From Actinomycetaceae bacterium TAE3-ERU4 (GTDB lineage Bacteria; Actinomycetota; Actinomycetes; Actinomycetales; Actinomycetaceae), in contig JAHUUJ010000004.1 of assembly GCA_019218365.1 (NCBI GenBank), positions 124,001-188,000 on the forward strand: a DNA stretch of 64,000 nt, read 5' to 3'. The notes under the pieces were generated by a model, which saw only the letters and a program-made list of their open reading frames with translations, was not told where the DNA came from and searched no databases. Below are positions 27,212 through 35,367 of the stretch, in pieces (the stretch's first letter is position 1; each line of letters begins with the position of its first letter). The position numbers and the translations under genes are program-made.

Positions 27212-27781
27212 TTGAAAAAGAAAATTAGCGTACTTATCGGTAGTTTGCGAGGCGCCTCGGTAGCTCGCAAAATTGCACACAATGTAATTCCAATGTTTTC
27301 AGATGATTTCGAAGTAGAAATCGTTGAGATTGCAGATTTGCCACTTTACAACTTTGATTACGATGACCCTTCGGTTCCCGAAGTAGCTCTGCCTGCCGAA
27401 TACACTCGTTTCCGCGAGACAATCAAAGCCTCTGATGGAGTTTTGTTCGTTACTCCGGAAAACAACCGTTGCATTCCCGCTTGTCTAAAGAATGCAGTTG
27501 ATATTTGCTCCAAGCCCAATAACGATGTTGCCTGGAAGAATAAGCCTGCCGCAATCATCAGCCATTCAATCGGACGAATGGGTGGATACTCAAGCCACAA
27601 GAATCTAAAGCTAGCACTTTCTTATTTTGCTATGCCGATGGTTCCCCAGCCTGAGGTTTTTCTATCCAATTCTCACGATTTAGTTAACGAGGAAGGTAAG
27701 ATTACAGCCGAATCTACCCTCGAGTTCCTCCAGGGCTACATTAACCAGTTCTCTGACCTGGTTAAGAACACCACTAAATAA
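27212..27781 (+). CDS. NADPH-dependent FMN reductase family protein
   Basis: Flavodoxin-like reductase of the FMN_red family (azo-, quinone- or chromate-reductase relatives). The phosphate-binding loop is VLIGSLRGASVARKIA, followed by EIADLPLYNFD, the FMN-contacting TPENNRCIPACLKNAVD (typical form PEYNxSxPGxLKNAxD, with Asn-Arg-Cys replacing the usual small residues) and ISHSIGRMGG. A TTG at 27197 is in frame, but the TTG at 27212 has GGAG at 27203-27206 in ideal position, so I start there. Substrate unknown. A long hairpin follows. Confidence 0.82.
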   Translation: MKKKISVLIGSLRGASVARKIAHNVIPMFSDDFEVEIVEIADLPLYNFDYDDPSVPEVALPAEYTRFRETIKASDGVLFVTPENNRCIPACLKNAVDICSKPNNDVAWKNKPAAIISHSIGRMGGYSSHKNLKLALSYFAMPMVPQPEVFLSNSHDLVNEEGKITAESTLEFLQGYINQFSDLVKNTTK

Positions 27782-27789
27782 AACTTTTA

Positions 27790-27837
27790 ACATGTAGGCG
27801 GGGGAATAACCAAAAGGTTATTCCCCCGCCTACATGT
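27790..27837. terminator. Bidirectional terminator-like palindrome
   Basis: Perfect 22-bp arms around an AAAA loop; the arms contain GTAGGCGGGGGAATAACC and its complement. It lies between convergent genes (FMN reductase and MFS transporter). Confidence 0.8.
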
Positions 27838-27857
27838 GTTGCAATTAGTTTGCAAGG

Positions 27858-29201
27858 CTACATAGCGTCTTCTTCAACATAAAGGTCACGGTCGCGAGTT
27901 TCCACGGTGTTGTATGTGGTAAATACAGTGATTCCCATAAGGAGGGTCATCATAATAGCAACTGCTAACCAGCCACCAAAGTAAGCGAGTATGACAGTCC
28001 CGATCATCGGAAGCAATCCACCTCCAATAGCACCAACTTCACGTGCCACAGTAAGTGCCGAATAACGGTAACGAGATCCAAAGATTTCAGGAAGCTGCGG
28101 GCTTTGTACTCCCATAGCTCCTTCTGCGGGGAAACAGAAACAGAAAACCATCACGGCAGTTACTGCCGCAAAATGTCCGGTATTTACCAACAAAAAGGCA
28201 AAGACTGGGAATATCATCATAATCACCGAGTAGATAAGACCCGCTTTACGACGACCAATTTTGTCCGAGACCCATCCACCAAACAGTCCCCCGGCGATAC
28301 CGACCGTAGCACCGATTAAGGTTGCACTCGAAAAAAGCTTTCCACCATCTTTGACAACATAGTTAACAAAATATCCAGCCATGAACGCTTGATACATAAA
28401 AGAGTGTCCAACGCAGGGGAAGGTAAATCCAATAATACGCAGCATGTTTCCACGAGAGTTTTGCAATGCATCAGTCAAAGGAGCTGCTTTTTGAGCACGC
28501 TCTTTAAATGCTTTCTGCTTTTCTAAGAAGACTGGCGATTCTTGTAATTTAACACGCAACCAGAGAGCAAAGAAGGTAACGATTACGGTCAACCAGAACG
28601 GAATACGCCACGCCCAAGCAATAATCTGTTCAGTGCTAAAAGATGCCAACACTACTGTCCAAACGAAAGCTCCTAAAACAGTACCTGCCGAGGCTCCAGC
28701 CCAAACCCATGAGGCGGTCCAACCACGTTTCCCGATAGGGGCAATCTCAGTTAGATAGGTAGTACCGGATGTATATTCGGCACCAACAGCAGCACCTTGG
28801 AAACAACGGCACAGAACTAGCAAAATGGGAGCAAAAATGCCGATTGTTTCATAGGAGGGAATAAGACCGATGCTGAAGGTAGCAGCTCCCATGATTAGAA
28901 CCGTGGTTGAAAGTACCCATTTACGACCGCGTGTTTCCCCTAGGTGAGAGAAGACCAAACCACCAATAGGGCGGATAAGGAACCCAACCCCGTACACCCC
29001 GAAAGAAGCAATTAAGCTGACTGCCGGTGAAGCATCAGCAAAGAATACGTGACTAAATACAAGGGCAGCCGCAAGAGAGAACAGTGTCATTTCCATCTGG
29101 TCGAGGGCAGTACCCATTGCAGCCCCAAGCTTCGCGCGCTTTAGCTGCCTCTTAAACTCAATAGAGCCTTGCGCAGGCGCGGCTACTGTCTGAGTGCTCA
29201 T
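27858..29201 (-). CDS. MFS transporter, metabolite:H+ symporter (MHS) family
   Basis: Twelve-helix secondary transporter of the MHS group (ProP, ShiA, KgtP, citrate-type). Motifs: FLIRPIGGLVFSHLGETRGRK (helix 2-3 loop), GLIPSYETIGIFAPILLVLCR, FQGAAVGAEYTSG, and GGWVSDKIGRRKAG in the second half. The open frame starts at 29228; the ATG at 29201 has AAAGGAG 7 bases upstream and is preferred (447 residues). The substrate, probably an organic acid or amino-acid derivative, cannot be read from sequence. Upstream repeats of GCGTTTCA suggest control by an unidentified repressor. Confidence 0.88.
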   Translation of the reverse strand: MSTQTVAAPAQGSIEFKRQLKRAKLGAAMGTALDQMEMTLFSLAAALVFSHVFFADASPAVSLIASFGVYGVGFLIRPIGGLVFSHLGETRGRKWVLSTTVLIMGAATFSIGLIPSYETIGIFAPILLVLCRCFQGAAVGAEYTSGTTYLTEIAPIGKRGWTASWVWAGASAGTVLGAFVWTVVLASFSTEQIIAWAWRIPFWLTVIVTFFALWLRVKLQESPVFLEKQKAFKERAQKAAPLTDALQNSRGNMLRIIGFTFPCVGHSFMYQAFMAGYFVNYVVKDGGKLFSSATLIGATVGIAGGLFGGWVSDKIGRRKAGLIYSVIMMIFPVFAFLLVNTGHFAAVTAVMVFCFCFPAEGAMGVQSPQLPEIFGSRYRYSALTVAREVGAIGGGLLPMIGTVILAYFGGWLAVAIMMTLLMGITVFTTYNTVETRDRDLYVEEDAM

Positions 29202-29276
29202 GAAATCTCCTTTGACGATATAGAGCATAGGGAATACCTACGTTTCTCACACATCCATAAGGCTAAACCTTAAAAT

Positions 29277-29305
29277 GCGTTTCACTTGATGAAACAAGCG
29301 TTTCA
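29277..29305. promoter_or_regulatory. GTTTCA repeat operator candidate
   Basis: GTTTCA (29279-29284), 5 bases, TGAAAC (29290-29295), then a further copy GCGTTTCA (29298-29305) in direct orientation to the first. This sits 80-100 bp upstream of the MFS gene. No regulator gene is adjacent. The rest of the gap up to the LysE gene at 29511 is A/T-rich with nothing else I can name. Confidence 0.4.
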
Positions 29306-29510
29306 GCAATTGAGACTACTTTATACTGAAGTGCTTAAATAAAGCAACATATCTGGGGAAGCTTTTTCGAAAACTTAGTGTTTTGGCAGCATTTTCAATG
29401 ATATTTTGCTCTTTTAACCCCTTTTTATTTTTATCTATTTACGATTAAGGGCTAAAGACCTAGGTAGAATTATCTTCGAAAAGAACTATAGGAAGAGAAA
29501 AGGAAACTTT

Positions 29511-30161
29511 ATGACGCTAGCAAACTGGGCAACTTGTTTACTTACTTTTTCTCTAGCAGTCATCTCTCCTGGCCCCGATTTTTTACTGGTACTACGCACT
29601 TCTCTCAAATTTGGTAGTTCACAGGGAATTGCCACTGCCGCAGGAATAGCTGGCGGAACATCCTTATGGTCTATAGGAACACTTGCAGGTGTCTTATCTT
29701 TACTAACGACAAGGCCTCAGCTCACTTTTTACTTTCATTTCCTAGGAGCCTTTTTCCTAATGCTCTACGGAATTAAAATATTATTTTCTGTAATTAAAAC
29801 TAGACTTTCTTCACCGCAACAAAGTGATAGCGAAAAAAAATATTTGGTACTACCACAAAATTTTTTATCTTCTTTTAGTTTTGGGCTCGCGACTACAACA
29901 ATCGGCAATCCAAAAGCTATCATTTTCTATACACTGGTGTTTGTTTCAATTCTTCCACCGCATTTATTCATCACGGAAAGCATCATTTTAGTTCTTTCTA
30001 TGATAGTTATTTCTTTTACTTGGTTTGTTTTAATTTCTCTTGTCGCACGCAAAAAGACCTTGGTTATTTTCTATCAAAAATATGGTTGGCTTATTGACTC
30101 ATTGCTAGGTACGGTATTCATACTTCTAGGATTAAGTTTGCTGTTTCAGGTAATTATGTAA
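29511..30161 (+). CDS. LysE/RhtB family amino-acid exporter
   Basis: A 216-residue membrane protein with about six helices. The LysE/RhtB hallmark SPGPDFLLVLRTSLKFGSSQGIATAAGIAGG is near the N-terminus and ATTTIGNPKAIIFYTLVFV in the middle. These proteins export amino acids such as threonine, homoserine or lysine; the substrate here is unknown. AAAGGA lies before the ATG. The gene stands alone and ends in an inverted repeat shared with the convergent formate/nitrite gene. Confidence 0.88.
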   Translation: MTLANWATCLLTFSLAVISPGPDFLLVLRTSLKFGSSQGIATAAGIAGGTSLWSIGTLAGVLSLLTTRPQLTFYFHFLGAFFLMLYGIKILFSVIKTRLSSPQQSDSEKKYLVLPQNFLSSFSFGLATTTIGNPKAIIFYTLVFVSILPPHLFITESIILVLSMIVISFTWFVLISLVARKKTLVIFYQKYGWLIDSLLGTVFILLGLSLLFQVIM

Positions 30162-30199
30162 GTATTCCCGCCATTTTCTAGTAATGACGGGAATACTTA
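30159..30199. terminator. Terminator between LysE-type and FNT genes
   Basis: Arms TAAGTATTCCCG-c-CATT and AATG-a-CGGGAATACTTA with one unpaired position, 7-base loop, followed by TTTCAGTTTC. Confidence 0.7.
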
Positions 30200-30207
30200 T
30201 TTCAGTT

Positions 30208-30984
30208 TCAGGCTTTCTGTTTCTCACCTATGACTAGATAGGGCAAAGCTATAAATAACGCTCCTCCAATGATATTTCCAATTAACACAAATCCTAGATT
30301 ACGGAGCGCTCCGAGAAGAGTAACCCCGGCAACTCCATGCAGCATTCCTAAGGAAAGAGTGGTCATATTAGCCACTACGTGTTCGAATCCAGAGGTAACA
30401 AATAATGCCATACACCATCCCATAATTAACATTTTGGCAACCTCATTCTTAGTTTTGGATTGAGTCCAAACTGCTACGCAAACTAAGATATTGCATAGAA
30501 TACCGCGAAAAATTAGTGCTTCAGCAGATTTGTGAACCTTTAAATTAGCCACGTGAGATAGCATCTGCGCTACAGCACCGTGATCCATTACTCCGCTTCC
30601 TTTAACAAGTGCAGCAAGTAGAATCGATCCTAATAGGTTTCCCACCAGCATTATAATGAACGCTCTCGCAGCAGCATCCCACTTAATTCGACGATTAGCT
30701 AATCCAATAGGAAGAATCATCATAGCTGAGGTAATAAGCTCTGAGCCCGCAAAAATAACAAGGATAAGACCTATTCCAAATACAGCTCCCCCAACGAGTG
30801 GAGCCCAACCGCTATTTACCGCATATAAAGGCGCGGCAGCAGTAAACATAAAGATATCGGCAACACCGATATAAATGCCTGCGAGCATGGCCGCTACTAA
30901 GTATCGCCAAGGTTTAGAACTTGCATGGTCTTTATGCACTGCCCCATTATTTTGAGCTTCCAAATTTTCTTCTATAGATAGCAT
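30208..30984 (-). CDS. Formate/nitrite transporter family channel
   Basis: FNT family (FocA, NirC, HSC) channel for small monovalent acids such as formate, nitrite or hydrosulfide, working as a pentamer. About six helices. Family motifs: FGIGLILVIFAGSELITSAMM (usual GxELxTG region), RGILCNILVCVAVW (GxxCNxxV) and GFEHVVANM with the conserved FEHxxANM. A TTG start at 31005 is in frame, but the ATG at 30984 lies 7 bases after a TAACCT -10 box. A short hydrophilic N-terminus precedes the channel. Substrate is undetermined. Confidence 0.9.
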   Translation of the reverse strand: MLSIEENLEAQNNGAVHKDHASSKPWRYLVAAMLAGIYIGVADIFMFTAAAPLYAVNSGWAPLVGGAVFGIGLILVIFAGSELITSAMMILPIGLANRRIKWDAAARAFIIMLVGNLLGSILLAALVKGSGVMDHGAVAQMLSHVANLKVHKSAEALIFRGILCNILVCVAVWTQSKTKNEVAKMLIMGWCMALFVTSGFEHVVANMTTLSLGMLHGVAGVTLLGALRNLGFVLIGNIIGGALFIALPYLVIGEKQKA

Positions 30985-30991
30985 GAGCACT

Positions 30992-31021
30992 AGGTTAGTG
31001 CTCAATCATCACTGGCAGCAA
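30992..31021 (-). promoter_or_regulatory. Predicted promoter of the FNT gene (leaderless)
   Basis: On the minus strand: -35 TTGCTG (31016-31021), 18-bp spacer, -10 TAACCT (30992-30997), then 7 bases to the ATG at 30984. No Shine-Dalgarno sequence. Confidence 0.5.
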
Positions 31022-31165
31022 ACCGGACACAACACTCCATCTTTAGGCAAGAGTTTATCCCTATGAGAAATAGGTTATTTCCTTATTTTTCCCACTGCTG
31101 TACTCTATTTTAAATATCTATTTTGCCCCTTTGAATATACAACTTATAAGTTTAGGAATACTACT

Positions 31166-32515
31166 ATGTCTCTCTCTTACCCTATTCCTTCTAGTCCTCC
31201 GCAATACCATTTAAGACAGAGCGAAAATAAGATTAAGCCAAGAAGGATTTATCGTCTTTTAGACAGTACTTTTGCTCTCCTAGCCCTATTCATGAGTTTT
31301 TGGTTTGCGTTAACCCTTTTTCTTTCCGGATTGGAATTTTCTTGGGAAAGCATTTTTTGGTTAGCATCTTTCTGGCTTGTCCTTACTTACTTAGTGCTTC
31401 CCCGGATGCACCAGCTTTTCACGGCTCTTTATCTACCAGATTATTTTATTGCGCGTACAAAAACCGGTGATGGACTGCTTGGAGATCCTATAAATTTGGC
31501 AATACTAGGAAACGAAGACGATATTCACGCCGCAATGACACAAGCTGGCTGGACTAAAGCCGATCCTATTACACTGCGATCTTCACTAGGAATAATCCGT
31601 TCTTCTCTTACGGGCAATTCTTATCCTCAAGCCCCTGTCTCTAATCTTTATCTTTTTGATAAACGACATAATTTTGCATATCAGCAAGAAGTCGATGGCA
31701 GTGCGTCCCAAAGACACCATGTTAGGTTCTGGAAAACTCCAAAGGGATGGACTCTCCCCGGTGGGATACAAGCCGATTGGTTAGCCGCTGGCAGCTACGA
31801 CAAAACAGTTGGGCTATCATCACTGACCCTTCAGGTAACACATAAAATTGATGCCAATATTGATGAGGAACGTGACTACATAATTAATACTGTTCGTTAT
31901 AAAGATCCACTTTGTTCTGTAAATGTAATCGAGAATTTTTCTTCCGCTTTCCACGATAGGAATGGCGGTGGAGACGCAGTTCAAACCGATGGAAACATGC
32001 CTATATTAAATTTAGGAGGAGCTAGATTAAGAGCAGACAAATCCCTTCTTAATAAAGATGTTTTTACAGAAATAACCCCGACTTCTCTTTTGCCGACTAG
32101 CAACGCATTGGATAAAGAACTCCCTCCGCCCCCTTTAACTCTGGTTGGTATTTTTATAATTGTTTCCACTGCGATAATTTTCCTAGCCTACTTAGCGCTT
32201 GCCGACTATTCCATATGGAGTACAAAAAATTCTGAATACATCGTTGAAACAGTTATAAACTGCATTACCATTTTGCTTTATGTTCTTACTGTAAAGAAAC
32301 ATAGATGGGCAAGAATCTCGTTATTATCTATACTTTCTCTAGCCTCAATAGCTCATTTGATTTTGTTAAATTTCGGATCACAAATAACTTTTTTTGATTT
32401 TCTTAGCACAGGAACCTCCATTCTCATGGTCTTAGCTCTTACAGCTCCCTCTGTACGAGAATGGGTAGATGGAAATATCCGGCGCCGGAGTGGGGGCGCT
32501 CCCATTGGATATTAA
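31166..32515 (+). CDS. Membrane protein with LssY C-terminal-like domain
   Basis: 449 residues. Two N-terminal membrane helices (about 33-75) are followed by a soluble region resembling LssY_C: GDPINLAILGNEDDIHAAM, AGWTKADPITL, SYPQAPVSNLYLF, RHHVRFWK, and THKIDANIDEERDYI. Several more hydrophobic segments (about 325-435) close the protein. LssY_C domains occur fused to PAP2 phosphatases or alone in membrane proteins; their function is unknown. Here no phosphatase domain is seen. It stands alone and ends in a hairpin terminator. Confidence 0.72.
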   Translation: MSLSYPIPSSPPQYHLRQSENKIKPRRIYRLLDSTFALLALFMSFWFALTLFLSGLEFSWESIFWLASFWLVLTYLVLPRMHQLFTALYLPDYFIARTKTGDGLLGDPINLAILGNEDDIHAAMTQAGWTKADPITLRSSLGIIRSSLTGNSYPQAPVSNLYLFDKRHNFAYQQEVDGSASQRHHVRFWKTPKGWTLPGGIQADWLAAGSYDKTVGLSSLTLQVTHKIDANIDEERDYIINTVRYKDPLCSVNVIENFSSAFHDRNGGGDAVQTDGNMPILNLGGARLRADKSLLNKDVFTEITPTSLLPTSNALDKELPPPPLTLVGIFIIVSTAIIFLAYLALADYSIWSTKNSEYIVETVINCITILLYVLTVKKHRWARISLLSILSLASIAHLILLNFGSQITFFDFLSTGTSILMVLALTAPSVREWVDGNIRRRSGGAPIGY

Positions 32516-32516
32516 A

Positions 32517-32554
32517 AATTGGGGTTCACTCACATAGATGAGCGAACCCCAATT
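32517..32554. terminator. Terminator between LssY_C and YagU genes
   Basis: Arms AATTGGGGTTCACTCA / TGAGCGAACCCCAATT with one mismatch and a 6-base loop, between convergent genes. Confidence 0.75.
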
Positions 32555-32573
32555 ATAGTTCTTCTAGTCGCTA

Positions 32574-33134
32574 TTAACGATTTGCATCTGCGACAGTTAG
32601 AGGCACTTCAGCGTCAGGTTCATGAGTAATACGGTTACGCAAGTCACGACGTGTAAGTTCAATGATCCACATCCAGAAAGCATGTCCGAACAGTTCTGAG
32701 AAATGCTCACCGAAAGGCTGCTGGAACATCGAGGGAACGGTTCCGAATGCAGGCATAATCAACAGGTGGAAAGCAATCCAGACGACTACACCGAACGCAG
32801 CACCCTGCCAAAGTTTAATTCCAGGCCAGTATTCAGCAACTACGCAGTAGAAGATTGCGAATACGATAGCAAAACCAAAGTGAATAATGAAAGACACCCA
32901 GGGACGTTCATTACCCAAATAGCTGTATGTCTGGTGGGTAAACTCAGGGCTAAAACCTAGCTGCTCCAAAATTGCCTGAGGGGGGTTGGTAGCATCACGC
33001 TGCGGGGTGCGAGGAGGGAAGGGAATCTCCCAACCGAACTTAACAATCGCGGAAATAATACCTGTAATCAGACCAACCAAGGTGGCTACACCAAGGCGAC
33101 GACGTTTCGGATCCGTTAGCGATGTAAAGGACAT
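32574..33134 (-). CDS. YagU family inner membrane protein (DUF1440)
   Basis: 186 residues with four membrane helices. It resembles YagU/DUF1440 proteins: GVATLVGLITGIISAIVKFGWEIPFPPRTP, an FIIHFGFAIVFAIFYCV helix, and the terminal FSELFGHAFWMWIIE. E. coli YagU is linked to acid resistance; nothing more specific can be said. The ATG at 33134 is chosen over 33146 because GGAG lies 6-7 bases upstream. Confidence 0.8.
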   Translation of the reverse strand: MSFTSLTDPKRRRLGVATLVGLITGIISAIVKFGWEIPFPPRTPQRDATNPPQAILEQLGFSPEFTHQTYSYLGNERPWVSFIIHFGFAIVFAIFYCVVAEYWPGIKLWQGAAFGVVVWIAFHLLIMPAFGTVPSMFQQPFGEHFSELFGHAFWMWIIELTRRDLRNRITHEPDAEVPLTVADANR

Positions 33135-33487
33135 CCGGTACTCCATTTCATATGTTCTTTATCTAGTTCTTTTAATATGCGTACATATTTTCAAGACTTT
33201 TTGAGGATTCCATCTATTCCTAACAAAAAGACAGTTTATCGTAACCTCCTTTTAGATTGATGTAACCGTTACCAGTTTTACGGTTTTTTCGAAAAATCCC
33301 TTATATTTTCTAGAAAAATGTAAAACTTTTTCATTTTTGTGACGACCCTTACCGAACCAAAATATAAGCAAGAGGGACTTAAGTACCACGTTTTTTAAAA
33401 TTAAAACAAATTTTGTAATTAGATAATGGTAATTACCTTCTTTACAACCATCTTTCAGAAAGATACCCTATTCGAAGAAGTGACATT

Positions 33488-33506
33488 TTAGGTTAGGCAC
33501 ACCTAA
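33488..33506. promoter_or_regulatory. DtxR/IdeR iron box
   Basis: TTAGGTTAGGCACACCTAA matches 17 of 19 positions of the palindrome TTAGGTTAGSCTAACCTAA. It lies 15 bp before the siderophore-interacting gene. The rest of the gap from 33135 is very A/T-rich with no gene; promoter elements there are not distinct. Confidence 0.88.
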
Positions 33507-33521
33507 TTTTGGAGGAATGAG

Positions 33522-34286
33522 ATGGGTCGTGGAATTGCCGGGGCAATTTTAAAAGTACTACGCGCAAGAGATTTTAAATGCGAAGTAACTAAAGTATGGG
33601 AGCACACCTCCACCATGCGGGGCTTTCGTTTCTATGCTCGCGAGCTTATAGAAACGGTTCACCCTGAAGAAGGTGAATATTTACGTTGTTGGTTTCCTGA
33701 TCTTATTAAGGAAAATAAACTAAACATGCGCGGCTATACCATGGTAGATATAGACTACGCTAGCCATGAATTTACCATGTACTTCCTGATGCATTCTCCA
33801 CTAGGGCCCGGATCAAGTTGGGCAAAGAACGCAAAAGTTGGAGATTCATTTGAGGCTTCTTACTATGGGTCAACTCCTTTTAAATTACCAGCGGAGCCTC
33901 CTAATGGATATGTTTTTTTAGCAGATGCTGCAGGCATACCCTATATCAATGCAACAATTGCCCTCATACCAAGTTCAATCCCTGTAAAGCTTTGGATGCT
34001 TTCTTGGAATGAGGAAGATAAAGAAATTCCGATTATAAAACAACAAAATTTAGAGATAACTTGGCTCACCCCTAATTTAAACACTGTCTTAGAGCATGCT
34101 AAAAAGTTTAATTGGGATGGTTGGAATGCAGATTTAATTTGCGAGGCTAGGATACTTCTGCCCATAAAACGCTATCTAATAAAAGAAGCGGGAGTAGGCA
34201 AAGAGCGTATGCACGTTCACGCCTATTGGATTAAAGGTAAGGAAATGGGAAGTTCTAAACAGAAAAATCCATCTACTAAAAATTAA
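33522..34286 (+). CDS. Siderophore-interacting FAD-binding protein (ferric-siderophore reductase)
   Basis: SIP/ViuB family flavoprotein that reduces ferric siderophores in the cytoplasm to release iron. The FAD-binding motif RGYT is at residues 70-73, followed by VDIDYASHEFTMYFLMH; the HSPLGPGSSWAKNAKVGDSFE loop and FLADAAGIPYI are typical. The C-terminal part (WKGW-like region, then MHVHAYWIKG) fits. 254 residues is normal. GGAGG precedes the ATG, and a DtxR-type box places it under iron control. No siderophore transporter is adjacent, so the substrate siderophore is unknown. Confidence 0.88.
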   Translation: MGRGIAGAILKVLRARDFKCEVTKVWEHTSTMRGFRFYARELIETVHPEEGEYLRCWFPDLIKENKLNMRGYTMVDIDYASHEFTMYFLMHSPLGPGSSWAKNAKVGDSFEASYYGSTPFKLPAEPPNGYVFLADAAGIPYINATIALIPSSIPVKLWMLSWNEEDKEIPIIKQQNLEITWLTPNLNTVLEHAKKFNWDGWNADLICEARILLPIKRYLIKEAGVGKERMHVHAYWIKGKEMGSSKQKNPSTKN

Positions 34287-34699
34287 ACTGATATTTTCCC
34301 AGCTGCATTTTTAGTCCATAAGACTAAATTTTATGGCGCTGACATAGAGTTTCTAAAAATGAGTTCGTTACTCTAGGCTAGCGCTAGCTTTAACTCATCT
34401 ACAGACTTTCAACATGCTTTGCATTCTCTGAAACTCGTTCAGTCAAATACGTTTTAGTTTTCCCTATCTCTCCATTGATAGTGACAATTCCAATCATACT
34501 CTGTACTAGGAAATAGCCTGGCTAATATAGAACAGAATATTTTGTCTCCGGGTTCATTTGCTTCACTAAAGAATTACTGGGGGAAAACAAAAGCTTGTAT
34601 TTGTTTTACGAAGACCAATTATTGCAGCATATCGCCTGGCTATTTTTCCAGTCTGATAATTGATAAATCAGTTTCTTATTTATCTTACTTCTATTGGCC
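34287..34699. other. Non-coding gap
   Basis: 413 bases with no convincing gene on either strand. It holds a 12-bp palindrome GCTAGCGCTAGC (34377-34388). A short open stretch on the minus strand around 34410-34500 has no recognisable similarity. Confidence 0.5.
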
Positions 34700-35095
34700 T
34701 TACCTGATTGGAAAATCTGGGTTTCTCCCTGAAATAACCATTTTTCCAAACGGCATCAAGGCAAGAGGAATTAGCTTTAGATTAGCCCAAGCCATTGGAA
34801 GACCGATTATGGTCACTGCTAATGCAACAGCCGTAATAATATGCCAGATAGTTAACCAAGCCCCAATTGTAATAATCCAAAGAACATTCAACAGGAAAGA
34901 ACCAGTCCCTGCACTACTTTTTTCTACTACATAACGGCCGAATGGCCAGACTACATATCCAGCAATGCGAAAGCACATCATTCCTGCTGGGAACGTAATA
35001 ATTGCTAGGCAAAGTACTATTCCAGCAAAAGCGTAGCTGATAGCTAACCAAAAGCCCGAAAAAAAGAACCAGATAATATTAAGGATGGGTCGCAT
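34700..35095 (-). CDS. YccF family membrane protein
   Basis: 131 residues matching the YccF/DUF307 family: MRPILNIIWFFFSGFWLAI, then a glycine-poor helix, FRIAGYVVWPFGR, and a second copy of the same pattern (LLNVLWIITIGAWLTIWHI ... NLKLIPLALMPFGKMV). The protein is an internal duplication of a two-helix unit. Function is unknown across the family. AGGA lies upstream of the ATG. Confidence 0.85.
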   Translation of the reverse strand: MRPILNIIWFFFSGFWLAISYAFAGIVLCLAIITFPAGMMCFRIAGYVVWPFGRYVVEKSSAGTGSFLLNVLWIITIGAWLTIWHIITAVALAVTIIGLPMAWANLKLIPLALMPFGKMVISGRNPDFPIR

Positions 35096-35228
35096 AAGTT
35101 AATTTCCTAAAGTTATAGAAGAAATAGAAGATAAAGATATCTTACGGCCGAAAGCATTTCTAGATTTCCTTACTCTTGTTCAATTTCTGAGAGATATTAG
35201 AAAGCCAACTTCTTGCTATTAGGACTAT

Positions 35229-35299
35229 TGCCCCTAGCTAGTAGGGGCAGAAAAATATATAAAAATAAATGTATTCACCTGCAGTTAGGGGCAGGTGAA
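35229..35299. promoter_or_regulatory. Paired inverted repeats upstream of fucO (possible operator)
   Basis: First repeat: TGCCCCTA (35229-35236), 5 bases, TAGGGGCA (35242-35249). Second: TTCACCTGC (35274-35282), 8 bases, GCAGGTGAA (35291-35299). TAGGGGCAG occurs at 35242-35250 and again at 35286-35294. The second repeat has the 26-bp dyad form common for MerR-family operators. It lies 70 bp before fucO. Confidence 0.45.
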
Positions 35300-35367
35300 G
35301 GAGTGACAAAAATTTTATATTTTTCGTCTACCTATCCCCTAATCTAGTTTTAAGGACGAATAAAACC

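Noticed and set aside
34542-34934. Open frame of 130 codons on the plus strand
   Set aside because: It runs antisense to the YccF gene, which has clear family motifs and a duplicated two-helix structure.
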